The position numbers and the translations under genes are program-made. DNA of 16,301 nt. Origin: an uncultured Holophagaceae bacterium (GTDB taxonomy: Bacteria; Acidobacteriota; Holophagae; Holophagales; Holophagaceae). The notes beneath the pieces are model-generated. The model searched no databases. It was not told where the DNA came from and saw nothing but the letters and a program-made list of their open reading frames with translations. Within the stretch, counting starts at the first letter, position 1; the number at the start of each line of letters is the position of its first letter. Location: assembly GCA_903890595.1 (NCBI GenBank), contig CAITBU010000487.1, forward strand, positions 1-16,301, in the 5' to 3' direction. Of the stretch, positions 7,005 to 14,895 are shown piece by piece.

Positions 7005-7033
7005 CTGGCAAGGGGTCTTCTCTGGGGTATAGT
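7005..7033 (+). promoter_or_regulatory. Sigma-70-type promoter for the REC-LuxR gene
   Basis: CTGGCA (7005-7010, four of six matches to TTGACA), a 17-bp spacer and TATAGT (7028-7033, five of six matches to TATAAT). The leader would be about 14 bases and contains the ribosome site. The surrounding gap is AT-rich compared with its neighbours. Confidence 0.6.
7008..7018 (+). promoter_or_regulatory. Shared upstream motif GCAAGGGGTCT, copy 2
   Basis: Identical to the 11-mer at 6029-6039. Here it overlaps the -35 box and lies mostly in the promoter spacer, a place where a bound protein would block or modulate RNA polymerase. Confidence 0.35.
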
Positions 7034-7043
7034 CGATCCGAAG

Positions 7044-7049
7044 TAGGAG
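7044..7049 (+). promoter_or_regulatory. Ribosome binding site for the REC-LuxR gene
   Basis: TAGGAG five bases before ATG 7055. It supports that start. Confidence 0.65.
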
Positions 7050-7054
7050 TTCGG

Positions 7055-7768
7055 ATGCGCGCCCACGACGATCCCTCGCCAGCTGCCCATGGCCTGGGGA
7101 ACCGTCCCGACCGTCCGATCATCCTGTTTGTGGATGATGACCCCCTGATTCTCCGGAGCATGCGCCGCCTGTTCGGAGATACCCACGACATCCAAACCGC
7201 CCAGTCGGGCCCGGAAGCCCTGGCCCTCCTGGCCAAGGGACCCCTGCCGGCCGTGGCCCTCATCGACCACCAGATGCCCGGGATGACGGGCATTGACCTC
7301 CTGCACGCCCTGCACCATGACCATCCGGACATGGTGCGGATCATGCTCACCGGCCAGGCCGACCTGCCCCTGGCCATCGAGGCCGTGAATCGGGGCCAGG
7401 TCTTCCGGTTTCTCACCAAACCCGTGGGGATGGAGAGCCTGCGGCAGGTCGTGGCCGAGTCCGTCGAGCTGTACCAGCAGCGGGCCGCCGAGAACCGCCT
7501 CCTGGCCCAAGCTAAGGCCATGGCTCCCGCTGAAGGACCCGACTTCGAGACCTCCGCCCTTCAGCAGCTCATCGAGGCTCGCCTGACCGCCCGGGAACTG
7601 GATGTACTGCGCCTGATTGGACAGGGGCGGTCCTCCAAGGAGATTGGCCCCCGGCTGGGCATCAGCCCCCGCACCGTGGATGTCCACCGGAGTCATATTT
7701 TGGACAAGCTCGGTCTGCACAACTCCACCTCCCTGGTCCGGGTGGCGGTGAAGGCTGGCTTCATCTGA
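7055..7768 (+). CDS. FixJ/NarL-type response regulator (receiver plus LuxR HTH)
   Basis: 237-residue transcriptional response regulator. The receiver (about 20-140) has the acidic triad FVDDDP, acceptor Asp71 in ALIDHQMPG, Thr99 in MLTGQ and Lys122 in LTKP, so it should be phosphorylatable. A helical linker (140-170) leads to a LuxR-type HTH (177-237) with the LTARELDVLRLIGQGRSSKEI core and RTVDVHRSHILDKLG recognition region. It should bind DNA as a dimer after phosphorylation. The receiver closely resembles that of the HD-GYP-like protein at 13011 (common MLTGQADL and VFRFLTKP stretches), more than is usual for this output class. No kinase directly abuts it; the nearest candidate is the kinase at 8757, one gene away. 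It has its own promoter at 7005-7033. Confidence 0.93.
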   Translation: MRAHDDPSPAAHGLGNRPDRPIILFVDDDPLILRSMRRLFGDTHDIQTAQSGPEALALLAKGPLPAVALIDHQMPGMTGIDLLHALHHDHPDMVRIMLTGQADLPLAIEAVNRGQVFRFLTKPVGMESLRQVVAESVELYQQRAAENRLLAQAKAMAPAEGPDFETSALQQLIEARLTARELDVLRLIGQGRSSKEIGPRLGISPRTVDVHRSHILDKLGLHNSTSLVRVAVKAGFI

Positions 7769-7805
7769 ATGCGCCGGGTGCCTTCTCGCCAGGCCGCTGC
7801 GCATT
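7768..7805 (+). terminator. Possible hairpin after the REC-LuxR gene
   Basis: AATGCGC (7768-7774, touching the stop codon) is the exact reverse complement of GCGCATT (7799-7805), with a GC-rich 24-base loop. No T-run follows, so this is at best a weak terminator or a processing hairpin. The next gene begins at 7924; TTGAGA at 7818-7823 with GGTAGT 17 bp later is a poor but possible promoter for it. Confidence 0.25.
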
Positions 7806-7923
7806 ATGAAGACCTGCTTGAGACCTGCCGATGGGTTTAGGGTAGTGAGGTGGGGTGTCGAGACAATAGCCTGGTTCAGTGGCCCCTCCTTCCAATCGCT
7901 GCCGCGTCCTCTGAGGTGAGTCT

Positions 7924-8760
7924 GTGATATCAAATCTGCGCCGCTTCCTGGGAGTCACCTGCGTGGCGCTCCTGGCGTTGCTTCCCCTCGGAGCAGCGGA
8001 TCCCGCCGAGCCCTTCAAGATCGGCATTGCCCCCCACACCAGCGCCCGCTTCATCCTCGAGCAGTACCAGCCCCTCCGCATGCACCTTGCCAAGGCTTTG
8101 GGCATGGAAGTGGAGATCGTCACGGCCCCTGACTTCACCGACTACGCCCGGCAGGCCATCGCCCAGAAGTTCGACTTGGCGGTCACCACGGGCCACCAGG
8201 CTCGGCTGCTCGAGGCCGACTTCCGCTACATCCCGTTGGTGACCTACAAGGCACCCTTCAAGTCCCTGGTCATCACCACCCAGAAGGGGGGGATCCGCTC
8301 GGCGAAGGATCTCAACGGCACCACCGTCATTGGCCTCAGCCCCACCTCCCTGGTGACCCTCTGGGGCCAGCACTGGCTCAGCCGCTCGGGTTGCAAGGAC
8401 GTGACCGTTCGCTACGTCAGCGCCGCCGACAGCGTGGCCCAGCTGCTGCTGGCAGGGGAGGGCACGGCCGGGTTTGTCTCGCTGCCCAACTTCCAGAACC
8501 TCGCTCCGGAGGTCCAGACCGGGCTCCGGGTGCTGGCCGAGAGTCCTGCCTTGGCCGGGCGGGTCTACGTGCTCAACCAGCGGCAGCGAGCCCGCCGGGC
8601 CGCCGTGGAAGCGGCCCTCTGGTCCTTCGCCGAGAGTGCCGAGGGGAAGCGCTATCTGGAGAAGAACAAGCTGGAGGGCTACCGCAAGCTGAAGAAGGGC
8701 GAGCTGGCGACCATGGAGCCCTTTGCCGATGAGGTCCGCCGGAGCCTGGGTCTCAAATGA
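7924..8760 (+). CDS. PhnD-like periplasmic binding protein, probable sensor subunit
   Basis: 278-residue binding protein of the phosphate/phosphite/phosphonate (PhnD) type. A signal peptide (basic R5/R6, hydrophobic 10-23, likely cut after LGAA) is followed by the periplasmic domain beginning FKIGIAPHTS. Other family features are a KALGMEVEIV strand, FDLAVTTGHQARLL near the ligand cleft and SAADSVAQLLLAGEGTAGFVS in the second lobe. No permease or ATPase gene adjoins it; instead its TGA overlaps the ATG of a large sensor kinase (ATGA). That context makes it a ligand-sensing partner of the kinase and not a transport component. The GTG start at 7924 is preceded by GAGGTGAG (7913-7920). The true ligand is unknown, because PhnD-like folds bind varied small anions. 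Confidence 0.9.
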   Translation: MISNLRRFLGVTCVALLALLPLGAADPAEPFKIGIAPHTSARFILEQYQPLRMHLAKALGMEVEIVTAPDFTDYARQAIAQKFDLAVTTGHQARLLEADFRYIPLVTYKAPFKSLVITTQKGGIRSAKDLNGTTVIGLSPTSLVTLWGQHWLSRSGCKDVTVRYVSAADSVAQLLLAGEGTAGFVSLPNFQNLAPEVQTGLRVLAESPALAGRVYVLNQRQRARRAAVEAALWSFAESAEGKRYLEKNKLEGYRKLKKGELATMEPFADEVRRSLGLK

Positions 8761-11700
8761 AGTTAAGCGTCCTGGGGCGGTCCGTCCGCTCCCGAATGCT
8801 GGTGGCGGCCATCCTGGTCGAAGCCACCATGCTCACCCTCTTGGTGGTCAACAGCCTGCGCCTGCTCTCGGGGCAGATGACGGCCCAGGCGGCCCGCCAC
8901 GCCTCCCAGATGACCCCGGTCCTCCACGCCGCCCTCATCGCCCCCTTGGCCCAGCGAGACACGGCGACCGTGCAGGCCATTCTGGACGAGTGTGTGGCTT
9001 CCCAGGGCATCGACTACCTGGCGGTGCAGGATGCCGCCGGCAAGGTGGTGGCCTCCAGTGGCTGGCCCAAGGACCGCCCCCTGCCGCCGCCAGATGCGGC
9101 TTTCCGCCTGTACTCGTCGGGGGATGTGCCGCGCTATAACGTGGAGTCCCAGGTCGCCGTGGGTGGCCAGAAGCTGGGTACTGTCCACTTCGGCCTGGAC
9201 CTGTCGCAGATCCTGCAGGCCCACCAGCAGCTCCTGACCCAGGGTGTGCTCATCGCCCTGGGTGAGCTGTTGCTGTCGGCGGGTCTGCTGGCGGTTCTGG
9301 GCTTCTATTTGACCCGCCACCTCACCGCCCTTACCCGGGCCAGCGAGTCCGTCGCGGGCGGCAACCTGGCTCCGCCTCTGGTGGCCGAAGGTGACGATGA
9401 TGTGGGCCGCCTGGGCGCAGCCTTCAACGCCATGTCCCGGGCCGTCCGCGAGCGCATCCAGGAGCTGACGGAGGCTCGAGATGGTCAGGCCTCCCTGGCG
9501 CTGGGTCTGGCGGAGGCCCACCAGCGCATGGAGGAGATCACCCATGCCATGGGTGATGGCCTCTACGTGCTGGACGAGATGGGCCACATTACCTACGTCA
9601 ATCCCAGGGTGGAGGAGATCCTTCACTGGACCCGGGAGGAGCTCCTCGGCCGGTCTGCCCAGAGCCTCTTCCATCGGAGTCAGCAGGAACGGGGCCACGG
9701 GTACTCGGGTTCCCCTCAGGCCTTGTCGGACGCCCTCGAGGGCGGTCTCTACCGCTCCAGTGATGAGCTCTTCTGCCGTAAGGATGGCTCTCTCCTCCAC
9801 GTCTCGCTGGTCAGCACGCCCATCATCCGGGACGGGAAGAACCTCGGTGCGGTGGTGTCTTTCCAGGATGTGACCGAGCTCCAGCGGAGCGCCCAGGCTC
9901 TGCGGGAGAGCGAAGCCCGCTTCGCCGCTGCGGTGGAGGGCACCGGGGACGGCCTGTGGGACTGGGATGTCGCGCAGGGCCGGGTGTACTTCTCGAATAC
10001 CTGGAAGGCCATGCTGGGCCACGCTCCCGAGGAAGTCAGCGACGACCTGGCCGAGTGGGATAGCCGGCTCCACCCGGATGATCGGGAGCGGGTCCTCCAG
10101 GACGTCCGGCAGCATCTGGAGGGCCTCACGCCCCGCTACCAGTGCGAGCACCGCCTGCGGCACAAGGATGGCCGCTACATCTGGATCCTGGCCCGAGGTG
10201 CCGCTGTCGATCGGGATCCGGTCGGGAACGCACTCCGGATGGTCGGCACGCACGCCAACATCGACTTCCGTAAGTCCATGGAAAAAGCCTTGGTGCAGAG
10301 GGACCGACTGCTTGAGGCGGTCAGCCGCTCTATCGCCAGTCTCCTGAACTCCGAGACCTGGGAAGCTGGGCTGGGCGAATTTCTGGAAGCCCTCGGCCTG
10401 GCCACCGAGGTCAGCCGCGTGTACGTCTTCAGGCTGCAGGAAGGCGCCCGGTTCCAGGAAGAGGCACCCATGGACCAGACCCATGAGTGGTGTCAGGAGG
10501 GGATTGAGCCCCAGATCGACAACCCAGACCTGGTGGGAATTCCCATGCGGGCTGCGGGCTTCAGCCGCTGGGTCGATACCCTCGCCGCCGACCAGATGAT
10601 CTCCGGGAACGTCCACAGCTTCCCCGAGGGGGAGCGGGCCCTGCTCCAGCCGCAGGGCATCCTGTCGATCCTCGTCATGCCCATCCATGTGCGGGGCAAG
10701 TGGTGGGGCATGATCGGCTTCGACGAGTGCGCCCAGGCCCGCCACTGGACCACTTCAGAGCAGGAGATCCTGCGCATCGCCGCTCGGGCCCTGGGCGCCA
10801 AGGTCGAGCGCACCGAGTCCCTCCTGGAGCTGGAGCAGCGTGTCGCAGAGCGGACCCGGGAGCTGGATCAGAAGAACCTCGATCTGGTGGCTGAAATGGA
10901 AGTTCGCCAGCACATCGAGGCCGCCAACCAGGCGGTGATGGTGGAGCTGGAGCAGTCCCGCAAGATGGAGTCCATCGGCCGTCTGGCGGCTGGCATCGCC
11001 CACGAGATCAACACCCCCATCCAGTTTTTGGGCAACAACCTGGAGTTCATCAAGAAGGCCTCCGCCCAGGTGCGCCACCTTCTCGAGTCCTACGAGGCCG
11101 CCCGCTCCGAGCTTCCGGCTGCCCGGGCGGCGACCCTGGGCCAGCTGGCCGAGGAGATCAACTTGGCCTTCCTCAACGAGGAGGTTCCCCAGGCCATCAC
11201 AGAGTCCATCGAGGGCATTCAGCGGGTCACCAAGATCGTCCGCGCCATGAAGGAGTTCAGCCACCCCGGGGGCACCGAAAAGGTGGCCGTGGATCTCAAC
11301 GAGTGCCTGATCACCACCTCCACCGTGGCTCGGAACGAGTGGAAGCACATCGCCGATCTGGTGCTGGATCTGGACCCCGCCGTGCCCACCATCCAGGGCC
11401 TGCCTGCGGAGCTTAACCAGGCTTTCCTGAACCTCATCGTCAACGCCAGTGACGCCGTGGCGGAGCACAAGGCCGGGGACAACCGCAAGGGCGTGATCAC
11501 CCTCTCCACGCGGCGGCATCCGGCCGGGGTGGAGATCCGCATCACGGACAACGGCGTGGGCATCGACCCCGGCGTCCAGAAGAAGATCTTCGATCCCTTC
11601 TTCACCACCAAGAAGGTGGGCAAGGGCACGGGGCAGGGCCTCACCGTGTGCTATCAGGTCATCGTCAACCGCCATGGCGGCACCATCCAGTGCCAGTCGG

Positions 11701-11780
11701 AGCCGGGCGCCGGGACGACCTTCATTCTCCGTCTGCCCCTGGGGGCGGGTGGCGCTGGCCAAGATGCGCCGGAGACCTAG
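8757..11780 (+). CDS. Multidomain sensor histidine kinase (HAMP, PAS, PAS, GAF)
   Basis: 1007-residue inner-membrane kinase. The order is TM1 (about 13-37), a periplasmic Cache-like domain (38-160), TM2 (161-185), HAMP (186-238), PAS (258-378), PAS_3-like (385-505), GAF (about 515-690, with a WWGMIGFDE stretch) and a coiled coil (690-740). HisKA follows, with H-box GIAHEINTP (His749). The HATPase has its N-box Asn896 in NLIVNASDAV, a DNGVGID G1 box, a FDPFFTTK F box and a GKGTGQGL G2 box. There is no fused receiver, so it must use separate response regulators; the next two genes encode receivers. The ExxT motif after the His is compatible with phosphatase activity. The periplasmic domain is the natural docking site for the PhnD-like protein whose gene it overlaps. 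Signals sensed by the PAS and GAF domains are unknown. Confidence 0.95.
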   Translation: MKLSVLGRSVRSRMLVAAILVEATMLTLLVVNSLRLLSGQMTAQAARHASQMTPVLHAALIAPLAQRDTATVQAILDECVASQGIDYLAVQDAAGKVVASSGWPKDRPLPPPDAAFRLYSSGDVPRYNVESQVAVGGQKLGTVHFGLDLSQILQAHQQLLTQGVLIALGELLLSAGLLAVLGFYLTRHLTALTRASESVAGGNLAPPLVAEGDDDVGRLGAAFNAMSRAVRERIQELTEARDGQASLALGLAEAHQRMEEITHAMGDGLYVLDEMGHITYVNPRVEEILHWTREELLGRSAQSLFHRSQQERGHGYSGSPQALSDALEGGLYRSSDELFCRKDGSLLHVSLVSTPIIRDGKNLGAVVSFQDVTELQRSAQALRESEARFAAAVEGTGDGLWDWDVAQGRVYFSNTWKAMLGHAPEEVSDDLAEWDSRLHPDDRERVLQDVRQHLEGLTPRYQCEHRLRHKDGRYIWILARGAAVDRDPVGNALRMVGTHANIDFRKSMEKALVQRDRLLEAVSRSIASLLNSETWEAGLGEFLEALGLATEVSRVYVFRLQEGARFQEEAPMDQTHEWCQEGIEPQIDNPDLVGIPMRAAGFSRWVDTLAADQMISGNVHSFPEGERALLQPQGILSILVMPIHVRGKWWGMIGFDECAQARHWTTSEQEILRIAARALGAKVERTESLLELEQRVAERTRELDQKNLDLVAEMEVRQHIEAANQAVMVELEQSRKMESIGRLAAGIAHEINTPIQFLGNNLEFIKKASAQVRHLLESYEAARSELPAARAATLGQLAEEINLAFLNEEVPQAITESIEGIQRVTKIVRAMKEFSHPGGTEKVAVDLNECLITTSTVARNEWKHIADLVLDLDPAVPTIQGLPAELNQAFLNLIVNASDAVAEHKAGDNRKGVITLSTRRHPAGVEIRITDNGVGIDPGVQKKIFDPFFTTKKVGKGTGQGLTVCYQVIVNRHGGTIQCQSEPGAGTTFILRLPLGAGGAGQDAPET

Positions 11781-11785
11781 CACCC

Positions 11786-12973
11786 ATGCGTATCCTCATC
11801 GTCGACGACGACCCCCTGATCCTGAAGGCGCTCAATCGCACCTTCCGCATGCAGCGTCCCCGCTGGACTGCCGAGGTGGTGGACTCCGGGGAAGAGGCGA
11901 CCCGGAGGCTGGATGCCACGCCTTTTGATCTGGTGCTCACGGACATGCAGATGCCCGGCATGGATGGCTCCCAGGTCCTGCGCCATGCCCGCCGGGTGCA
12001 GCCTTCCGCCGTGCGGGTGGTCCTCTCTGGCCATGCCCCGCTGCGGCGCATCCTGGAAGCGGAAGGCGACTATCACCGCTTCCTGGTGAAGCCCGTGGAC
12101 CCCAATGACCTGGTGGCGATCATCGAAGGCTTTGTCCTGGATCCCCACGAGGAGGGCGCGGCCCTGGCCCGGGGGCTGGTGGCAGGACTCGACCACATCC
12201 CCAGCCTGCCGTCCAACCTGGCCGAACTCCGCCGCCTGCTTGGCCAGGCGGAGCCCGATGCCCAGGCCGTGGCGGCGGTGGTTCTGAAGGACATTGGGAT
12301 CGCGTCCAAGCTGCTCAAGCTGGTGAACTCGGCCTACATGCCCTTCCGGCGGTCCATCACGGACCTGCGGCAGGCCATCGACTTCCTGGGGATGGAGCTG
12401 ATCAAGGAGATGGTGATGGACCGGGGCGTGATGGTCTCGGCCCTGGACGAATCCCCCGAAGGCATGAGCCTTCACTCGCTCTGGGCCCACTCCCGACAAG
12501 TGGCCATGGTGGCCCGGGAGCTGATCCTCCAGGAGACGGGGGACGCCCACGCCGCCGGCGAAGCGTACTCAGTGGGCTTGCTCCACGACATCGGGCGGGT
12601 GGTCCTGGCCAGCAACCCTGCCTGCGCCTACCGCAGCATTCTGGAGGAAGCCCACGATCCCTGGGAGCGGCTCACCAACTTGGAACGCTCCCACCTCGGG
12701 ACCGACCATGTGCAGGTCGGTGCCCAGTTGCTGGGCCTCTGGGGCCTGCCCGAGCCCTTCGGCAGTGCCCTCCGGGAGCAGCACGGCACGGACCTGCGGC
12801 AGCACACCTCCCTGGTCTCCCTGGCCCTCCATGTGGCGCACTTCCAGCCAGGCACTGGCGGCGCCCCCGAACGCTTCGTCGAGGGCTCTTTCCTCGAAGG
12901 GGACCCCCTCACCTTTGTGGGCTCAGCCCAGGCCCTCTGGCAGGGCGCCCTCGCCCGCTGGCGGGAGGGCTGA
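11786..12973 (+). CDS. Response regulator with HDOD output domain
   Basis: 395 residues. The receiver (1-120) has the triad VDDDP, acceptor Asp53 in VLTDMQMPG, Ser81 in VVLSGH and Lys102 in FLVKP. An HDOD domain covers about 135-345 (VLKDIGIASKLLKLVNSA, ITDLRQAIDFLG, GLLHDIGRVV). HDOD proteins are generally signalling scaffolds without proven hydrolase activity, used in regulating motility, competence and virulence. The start at ATG 11786 puts MRILIVDDD at the N-terminus, as receivers require; a longer in-frame start at 11648 would lie inside the kinase gene. It begins five bases after the kinase stop, so it is very probably in the same transcript and a direct phosphotransfer partner. GGAG at 11771-11774 is a weak ribosome site. 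Confidence 0.93.
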   Translation: MRILIVDDDPLILKALNRTFRMQRPRWTAEVVDSGEEATRRLDATPFDLVLTDMQMPGMDGSQVLRHARRVQPSAVRVVLSGHAPLRRILEAEGDYHRFLVKPVDPNDLVAIIEGFVLDPHEEGAALARGLVAGLDHIPSLPSNLAELRRLLGQAEPDAQAVAAVVLKDIGIASKLLKLVNSAYMPFRRSITDLRQAIDFLGMELIKEMVMDRGVMVSALDESPEGMSLHSLWAHSRQVAMVARELILQETGDAHAAGEAYSVGLLHDIGRVVLASNPACAYRSILEEAHDPWERLTNLERSHLGTDHVQVGAQLLGLWGLPEPFGSALREQHGTDLRQHTSLVSLALHVAHFQPGTGGAPERFVEGSFLEGDPLTFVGSAQALWQGALARWREG

Positions 12974-12997
12974 CCGGCATGCGTAACGATGCACCTG

Positions 12998-13004
12998 ACA
13001 GGAG
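12998..13004 (+). promoter_or_regulatory. Ribosome binding site for the HD-GYP-like response regulator
   Basis: ACAGGAG six bases before ATG 13011. The 37-bp gap to the preceding gene shows no promoter, so this gene is likely read from the upstream transcript. Confidence 0.6.
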
Positions 13005-13010
13005 CCAGCC

Positions 13011-14165
13011 ATGAAGCCCCGCATTCTTCTCGTCGACGATGACACCCTGCTCCTCCGCTCCCTCGTGCGGATCCTGCGTGATGAGTTTGAGATCTCCACC
13101 GCGGAGTCCGGCGAGGAGGCACTGAAGGTCCTCTTCGGTGCCGAGCCCTTCGCCGTGGTGGTGGCCGACATGAAGATGCCGGGCATGGACGGGATCAAGT
13201 TCCTGGACCAGTGGCGCTTCCTGGCTCCCAACACCACCCGGGTGATGCTCACGGGGCAGGCTGACCTCGGCACGGCCATCGATGCGGTCAACCAGGGCCA
13301 TGTCTTCCGCTTCCTGACCAAGCCCATCAAGGGGGACGATCTCCGCCTGGTGCTCGTGGATTCGGTCAACCAGCACGAGCTCATCGTGGCCGAGCGAACC
13401 CTGCTGGAGCAGACCCTCACCGGGAGCGTCCAGACCCTGGTGGAGCTGCTCTCCCTGTTCGATCCACGGGGCTTCGGCAGGACCAAGGAGATGCGCGACC
13501 TGGCGGTGGAGATCGCCGGCAAGTTCAGTCTGGATGTGGGCTGGGATCTGGGTCTGGCGGCCCTTCTGTCGCGGATCGGCTGGCTGGCTATTCCCGTCGA
13601 GGTCCAGTCCAAGATCGTCCGCGGGGAGCGCCTGACCGTGCAGGAGAACGAGATGGCCCTGCGGGCACCGGAGGTGGGTGCCAACATCATCGCCAACATC
13701 CCCCGGCTCCAGTCCGTGGCCCGGCTCATCCGGTATAGCACCAAGCACTTCGACGGCACCGGGTATCCGGCTGAGCACATCGCCGGAGATGACATCCCCA
13801 TCGGTTCCCGCATTCTCCTGGTGGTCCACGACTACGTCACCCGCCTCCAGGTTCGGCACTCGAAGGTGGTGGTCTTCAGTGAAATCGAGACCGGCAGTGG
13901 CACGAAGTACGACCCTGCGGTGGTGAAGATCCTGGGGGAAGTGGTGCATGCCGTGGGTGCCAATGAGGCCGAAAAGCACGTGATGCTGGCCCTGGAGGAC
14001 CTCCAGCCGGGGATGGTGCTGGCCGACGATGTCTTCGTGAAGAACAACGACGTGGTGATCCTCACCATGGGGACCCGCCTGAACCTGCTGCACATCGAGA
14101 AGCTGCGGAACTACTCCATGGGGACCTCCCTCGCCAACCCCATCCTGATCAACCGGATGGTCTGA
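13011..14165 (+). CDS. Response regulator with degenerate HD-GYP domain
   Basis: 384 residues. The receiver (1-125) is intact: VDDD, acceptor Asp53 in VVADMKMPG, Thr81 in MLTGQ, Lys104 in FLTKP. Residues about 135-315 align with an HD-GYP phosphodiesterase, and the DGTGYP motif (248-253) is kept. The catalytic HD pair is Ser187-Arg188 in LLSRIGW where LHDIGK is expected. By alignment, the other metal-binding histidines are also gone: helix-1 His is Arg157/Thr158, MxxH reads ALRA (Ala219), and the HH before DGxGYP is Ser243-Thr244. Asp274 is the only likely survivor. Residues 325-370 carry the LQPGMVLADDV module common at the C-terminus of such regulators. It should not cleave c-di-GMP; a nucleotide-binding or protein-docking role is inferred. 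It is the last gene of the signalling cluster, ending four bases from the convergent importer operon. Confidence 0.92.
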   Translation: MKPRILLVDDDTLLLRSLVRILRDEFEISTAESGEEALKVLFGAEPFAVVVADMKMPGMDGIKFLDQWRFLAPNTTRVMLTGQADLGTAIDAVNQGHVFRFLTKPIKGDDLRLVLVDSVNQHELIVAERTLLEQTLTGSVQTLVELLSLFDPRGFGRTKEMRDLAVEIAGKFSLDVGWDLGLAALLSRIGWLAIPVEVQSKIVRGERLTVQENEMALRAPEVGANIIANIPRLQSVARLIRYSTKHFDGTGYPAEHIAGDDIPIGSRILLVVHDYVTRLQVRHSKVVVFSEIETGSGTKYDPAVVKILGEVVHAVGANEAEKHVMLALEDLQPGMVLADDVFVKNNDVVILTMGTRLNLLHIEKLRNYSMGTSLANPILINRMV

Positions 14166-14169
14166 AGGT

Positions 14170-14895
14170 TCAGTCCTCCGGTAGCTCCGGAACCAGGGAG
14201 GTCACGAAGGTGGCCCGCACCTGGAAGACGTCCTGGAGCAGCTGGGCGGTGAGTACGTCGTGGGGTCCACCGTCGCCCACCAGGCGGCCATGGTCCAACG
14301 CCAGCACACGGTCGAAGCGGTAGGCGGCCCGGAGGTCGTGGAGGCTCACCACGATGGTGCCGCCGGCATCCGCCAGGCGGCGGGCGAGGCGCAGCACCTC
14401 CAGAGCGTGGCGCACGTCCAGCTGGGCCACGGGCTCGTCCCAGAGCTGGATGGGGGCTGCGGTGGCCAGGGCGCGGGCGAGGGCCACCCGGTGCCGCTCG
14501 CCCCCCGAGAGGCGCGTCACAGACCGAAGCGCCAGGTGCGTGAGGTCCAGGGCCTCCAAGGCTGACGCCACGCCGGTGGGATCGTCGTTCCAGGCAAAGC
14601 GCCCCTGGGCCACCACGTCCCGTACCGGGAAGGCGAACTCGAACTGGGACTCCTGCCCCACCCAGGCCAGGCGACGGCCCCGCTCGGCGAAGGGAATGCG
14701 AGCCAGGGGTGCACCGTCCCATTCGACCCCGCCCTGGGAAGGCAGGAGTCCGGCGAGGGCCTGGATGAGCGTGGACTTGCCCGAGCCATTGGGTCCCACG
14801 ACGGCCACCAGCTCGCCGGGAGCCAGGGCCAGGGAGACGGGCTCCAGGCGGCCGGGGACCGCGACGCTGAGGGCGCGCAGGGTCGGGGCAATCAT
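14170..14895 (-). CDS. ABC importer ATPase, FecE/BtuD/HmuV type
   Basis: 241-residue cytoplasmic ATP-binding subunit of an iron-chelate or cobalamin-type importer. Motifs are Walker A GPNGSGKST (34-42), Q-loop Gln81, signature LSGGERHR (129-136), Walker B IQLWDEP with Asp153 and Glu154, D-loop and switch His186 (SLHD). The start at 14895 is chosen because it overlaps the permease stop (ATGA) and gives the usual length; a longer in-frame reading to 15432 runs inside the permease gene. Last gene of a three-gene minus-strand operon. The substrate cannot be deduced: no B12 riboswitch, Fur box or TonB receptor gene is visible in the window. Confidence 0.93.
   Translation of the reverse strand: MIAPTLRALSVAVPGRLEPVSLALAPGELVAVVGPNGSGKSTLIQALAGLLPSQGGVEWDGAPLARIPFAERGRRLAWVGQESQFEFAFPVRDVVAQGRFAWNDDPTGVASALEALDLTHLALRSVTRLSGGERHRVALARALATAAPIQLWDEPVAQLDVRHALEVLRLARRLADAGGTIVVSLHDLRAAYRFDRVLALDHGRLVGDGGPHDVLTAQLLQDVFQVRATFVTSLVPELPED

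Noticed and set aside
7005..7020. Possible sigma-54 promoter beginning TGGCA upstream of the REC-LuxR gene
   Set aside because: The GC dinucleotide required at -12 is absent at the right spacing, whereas a sigma-70-type pair with a 17-bp spacer fits well.
8763..10745. 660-codon antisense frame over the sensor kinase
   Set aside because: Mirror frame of a clearly conserved kinase, with low-complexity Gly/His/Gln content and no domain resemblance.
12947..12970. GC-rich hairpin (GCCCTC...GAGGGC with a bulge) at the end of the HDOD gene
   Set aside because: It lies inside the last codons and is not followed by a T-run, and the next gene seems to share the transcript. More likely a by-product of GC-rich coding sequence than a terminator.
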